In this document: positions 62,854 to 64,000 of the stretch, piece by piece
Layout of the letters: each line of letters opens with the position of its first letter
Numbering within the stretch: the first letter of the stretch is position 1
DNA from: Lachnotalea glycerini
GTDB taxonomy: Bacteria; Bacillota; Clostridia; Lachnospirales; Lachnospiraceae
Assembly (NCBI RefSeq): GCF_003201285.1
Contig: NZ_QICS01000015.1
Span: 22,393 to 86,392 of the forward strand
Direction: 5' to 3'
Length of the DNA: 64,000 bases
The notes under the pieces: model-generated
The model's input: the letters and a program-made list of their open reading frames with translations, nothing else
Databases searched by the model: none
What the model was told of the DNA's origin: nothing
Made by a program: the position numbers and the translations under genes

Positions 62854-64000
62854 ATGAAAAATTACACAAGAACCAAATACGCTTGCTATTTAGGTAATAT
62901 GTCAATGGCAGCAGTAGCTAACATTACACCGATTCTGTTTATTCCATTGAGAGAAATTTATGGATTGTCCTATACTTTATTGGGTTCATTAGTTTTAATC
63001 AATTTTGTTACACAGTTATTGATTGATATTATGTTTTCGTTATATTCCAGTAAGTTTAATATAGAATTAACCGTGAAAGGGACTCCGATTATCACGCTGA
63101 TAGGAATGCTTTTATTTGCAATGGCACCAGTCTTGTTTCCAAATCATATTTACATAGGATTGGTAATTGGCACCATGATTAGTTCGGCTTCGAGTGGCTT
63201 ATCAGAGGTGTTGGTAAGTCCTGTGGTTGCCGCCATTCCAGCCGATAATCCGGAAAGGGAAATGAGTATTTTACATTCTATTTATGCATGGGGCGTTGTT
63301 GTTGTAGTAATCGTCAGTACAATTTTTCTTAAGTTATTGGGACATGATAAATGGCAATGGCTTCTGATTATATGGGCGATAATACCGTTTATTGCAATTC
63401 TTTTATATTTGAAAGCGGATATTCCTCAAATGATTACTGAGAGTAAGCAAAATGATGTGTTTGGTTTGTTAAAGCAACCATATTTTATCTTATGCTTATT
63501 ATGCATTTTTTTTGGGGGTGCAGCAGAGTGTACGATGGCGCAATGGAGCTCCGGATATTTGGAGAGGGCTATGCTGGTCGAGAAAGTATGGGGAGATATA
63601 TTCGGCGTAGCGATGTTTGGATTTACACTGGGGCTTGGTCGAAGCCTGTATGCAAAATATGGTAGAAATATCCATCGGATTATGTTTGTGGGAGCTATTT
63701 TATCAGCGGTCTGTTATTTTGTTATTACCTTTACCAATGTTCCAATGATATCATTAATTGCTTGTGCGTCAACGGGCTTTTGTGTATCCATGATGTGGCC
63801 GGGAAGCCTGCTTGCGGCATCTGACCGATTTCAGACAGGTGGAGTTATGATGTTTGCATTACTGGCAGCGGCAGGCGATCTTGGTGCGTCAGTTGGCCCT
63901 TGGTTCGTAGGACGCATTACAGATATTTCTATGGAGAGTACATATATATTGCATCAGGCAGCAAAATGGAATATGACCGATGAGCAGTTGGGTTTAAAAA
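62854..64000 (+). CDS. MFS transporter, partial (runs off window end)
   Basis: An open frame of at least 382 codons to the window end. It begins MKNYTRTKYACYLGNMSMAA and has about ten helices visible, with an acidic, conserved central region (EVLVSPVVAAIPADNPEREM) and a C-terminal set of helices (MMWPGSLLAASDRF). It belongs to the FucP/sugar-type MFS branch. AGGGGG precedes the ATG. A TTGACA near 62817 with a weak TAATAT gives it a separate promoter, so it is not certain to belong to the riboswitch operon. Confidence 0.85.
   Translation, partial: MKNYTRTKYACYLGNMSMAAVANITPILFIPLREIYGLSYTLLGSLVLINFVTQLLIDIMFSLYSSKFNIELTVKGTPIITLIGMLLFAMAPVLFPNHIYIGLVIGTMISSASSGLSEVLVSPVVAAIPADNPEREMSILHSIYAWGVVVVVIVSTIFLKLLGHDKWQWLLIIWAIIPFIAILLYLKADIPQMITESKQNDVFGLLKQPYFILCLLCIFFGGAAECTMAQWSSGYLERAMLVEKVWGDIFGVAMFGFTLGLGRSLYAKYGRNIHRIMFVGAILSAVCYFVITFTNVPMISLIACASTGFCVSMMWPGSLLAASDRFQTGGVMMFALLAAAGDLGASVGPWFVGRITDISMESTYILHQAAKWNMTDEQLGLK

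Noticed and set aside
62854..64000. Considering the MFS gene as the last member of the cobalamin operon
   Set aside because: A good terminator and a promoter-like TTGACA separate it from the binding-protein gene, so membership is unproven.

Overview
The window is AT-rich chromosomal DNA from an anaerobic, low-GC Firmicute, most likely a member of the Lachnospiraceae (Clostridium cluster XIVa). The signs are strong GGAGG ribosome sites, [FeFe]-hydrogenase maturation genes, a cellobiose phosphorylase with a cellobiose-type ABC importer, a secreted GH5 cellulase, TPP and cobalamin riboswitches, and a GGGtGRT/NifU-like pair. It looks like ordinary chromosome with some accessory patches. No phage, insertion sequence, CRISPR array, rRNA or tRNA was seen.

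Layout. 0-8 kb: lytic transglycosylase, MIF-like protein, nucleotidyltransferase, macrolide-type glycosyltransferase, GNAT acetyltransferase, a large chemoreceptor, a TetR regulator and a Nudix hydrolase. 8-16 kb: a cellobiose locus, with GH94 phosphorylase divergent from lacI, a lipoprotein binding protein and two permeases; two identical 14-bp operator-like sites lie in the divergent region and two long hairpins separate the binding protein from the permeases. 16-21 kb: TetR divergent from a MacB-like adaptor/ATPase/permease operon. 21-28 kb: an SsuABC-like importer with a fused permease-ATPase, translationally coupled to a TM1266-type regulator and followed by hydE, hydG and hydF. 28-38 kb: MFS transporter, deoB, a rearranged patch (duplicated terminator cassette, rubrerythrin remnant, truncated RICIN-type protein), prfC, a TPP riboswitch with thiC, a membrane protein of unknown function and an FAH-family hydrolase.

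39-44 kb: potABCD with its XRE-cupin regulator on the minus strand, then a lactonase-fold protein. 45-48 kb: NifU-like scaffold plus GGGtGRT protein, then a secreted PPC-domain protein. 48-54 kb: an unannotated 51-residue gene, Ku plus ATP-dependent ligase (a minimal end-joining pair), GH5 cellulase with a divergent AraC regulator, PadR with DUF2812, and a flavodoxin.

54-64 kb holds the most interesting system. A MerR regulator is divergent from an operon led by a cobalamin riboswitch with a readable terminator/antiterminator. The operon encodes two tandem paralogous SAM methyltransferases and then a complete NikABCDE-like transporter. B12-controlled import of cobalt or nickel, possibly as a complex involving a methylated small molecule, is the simplest hypothesis. 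No such function is proven by the sequence. The window ends inside an MFS transporter.
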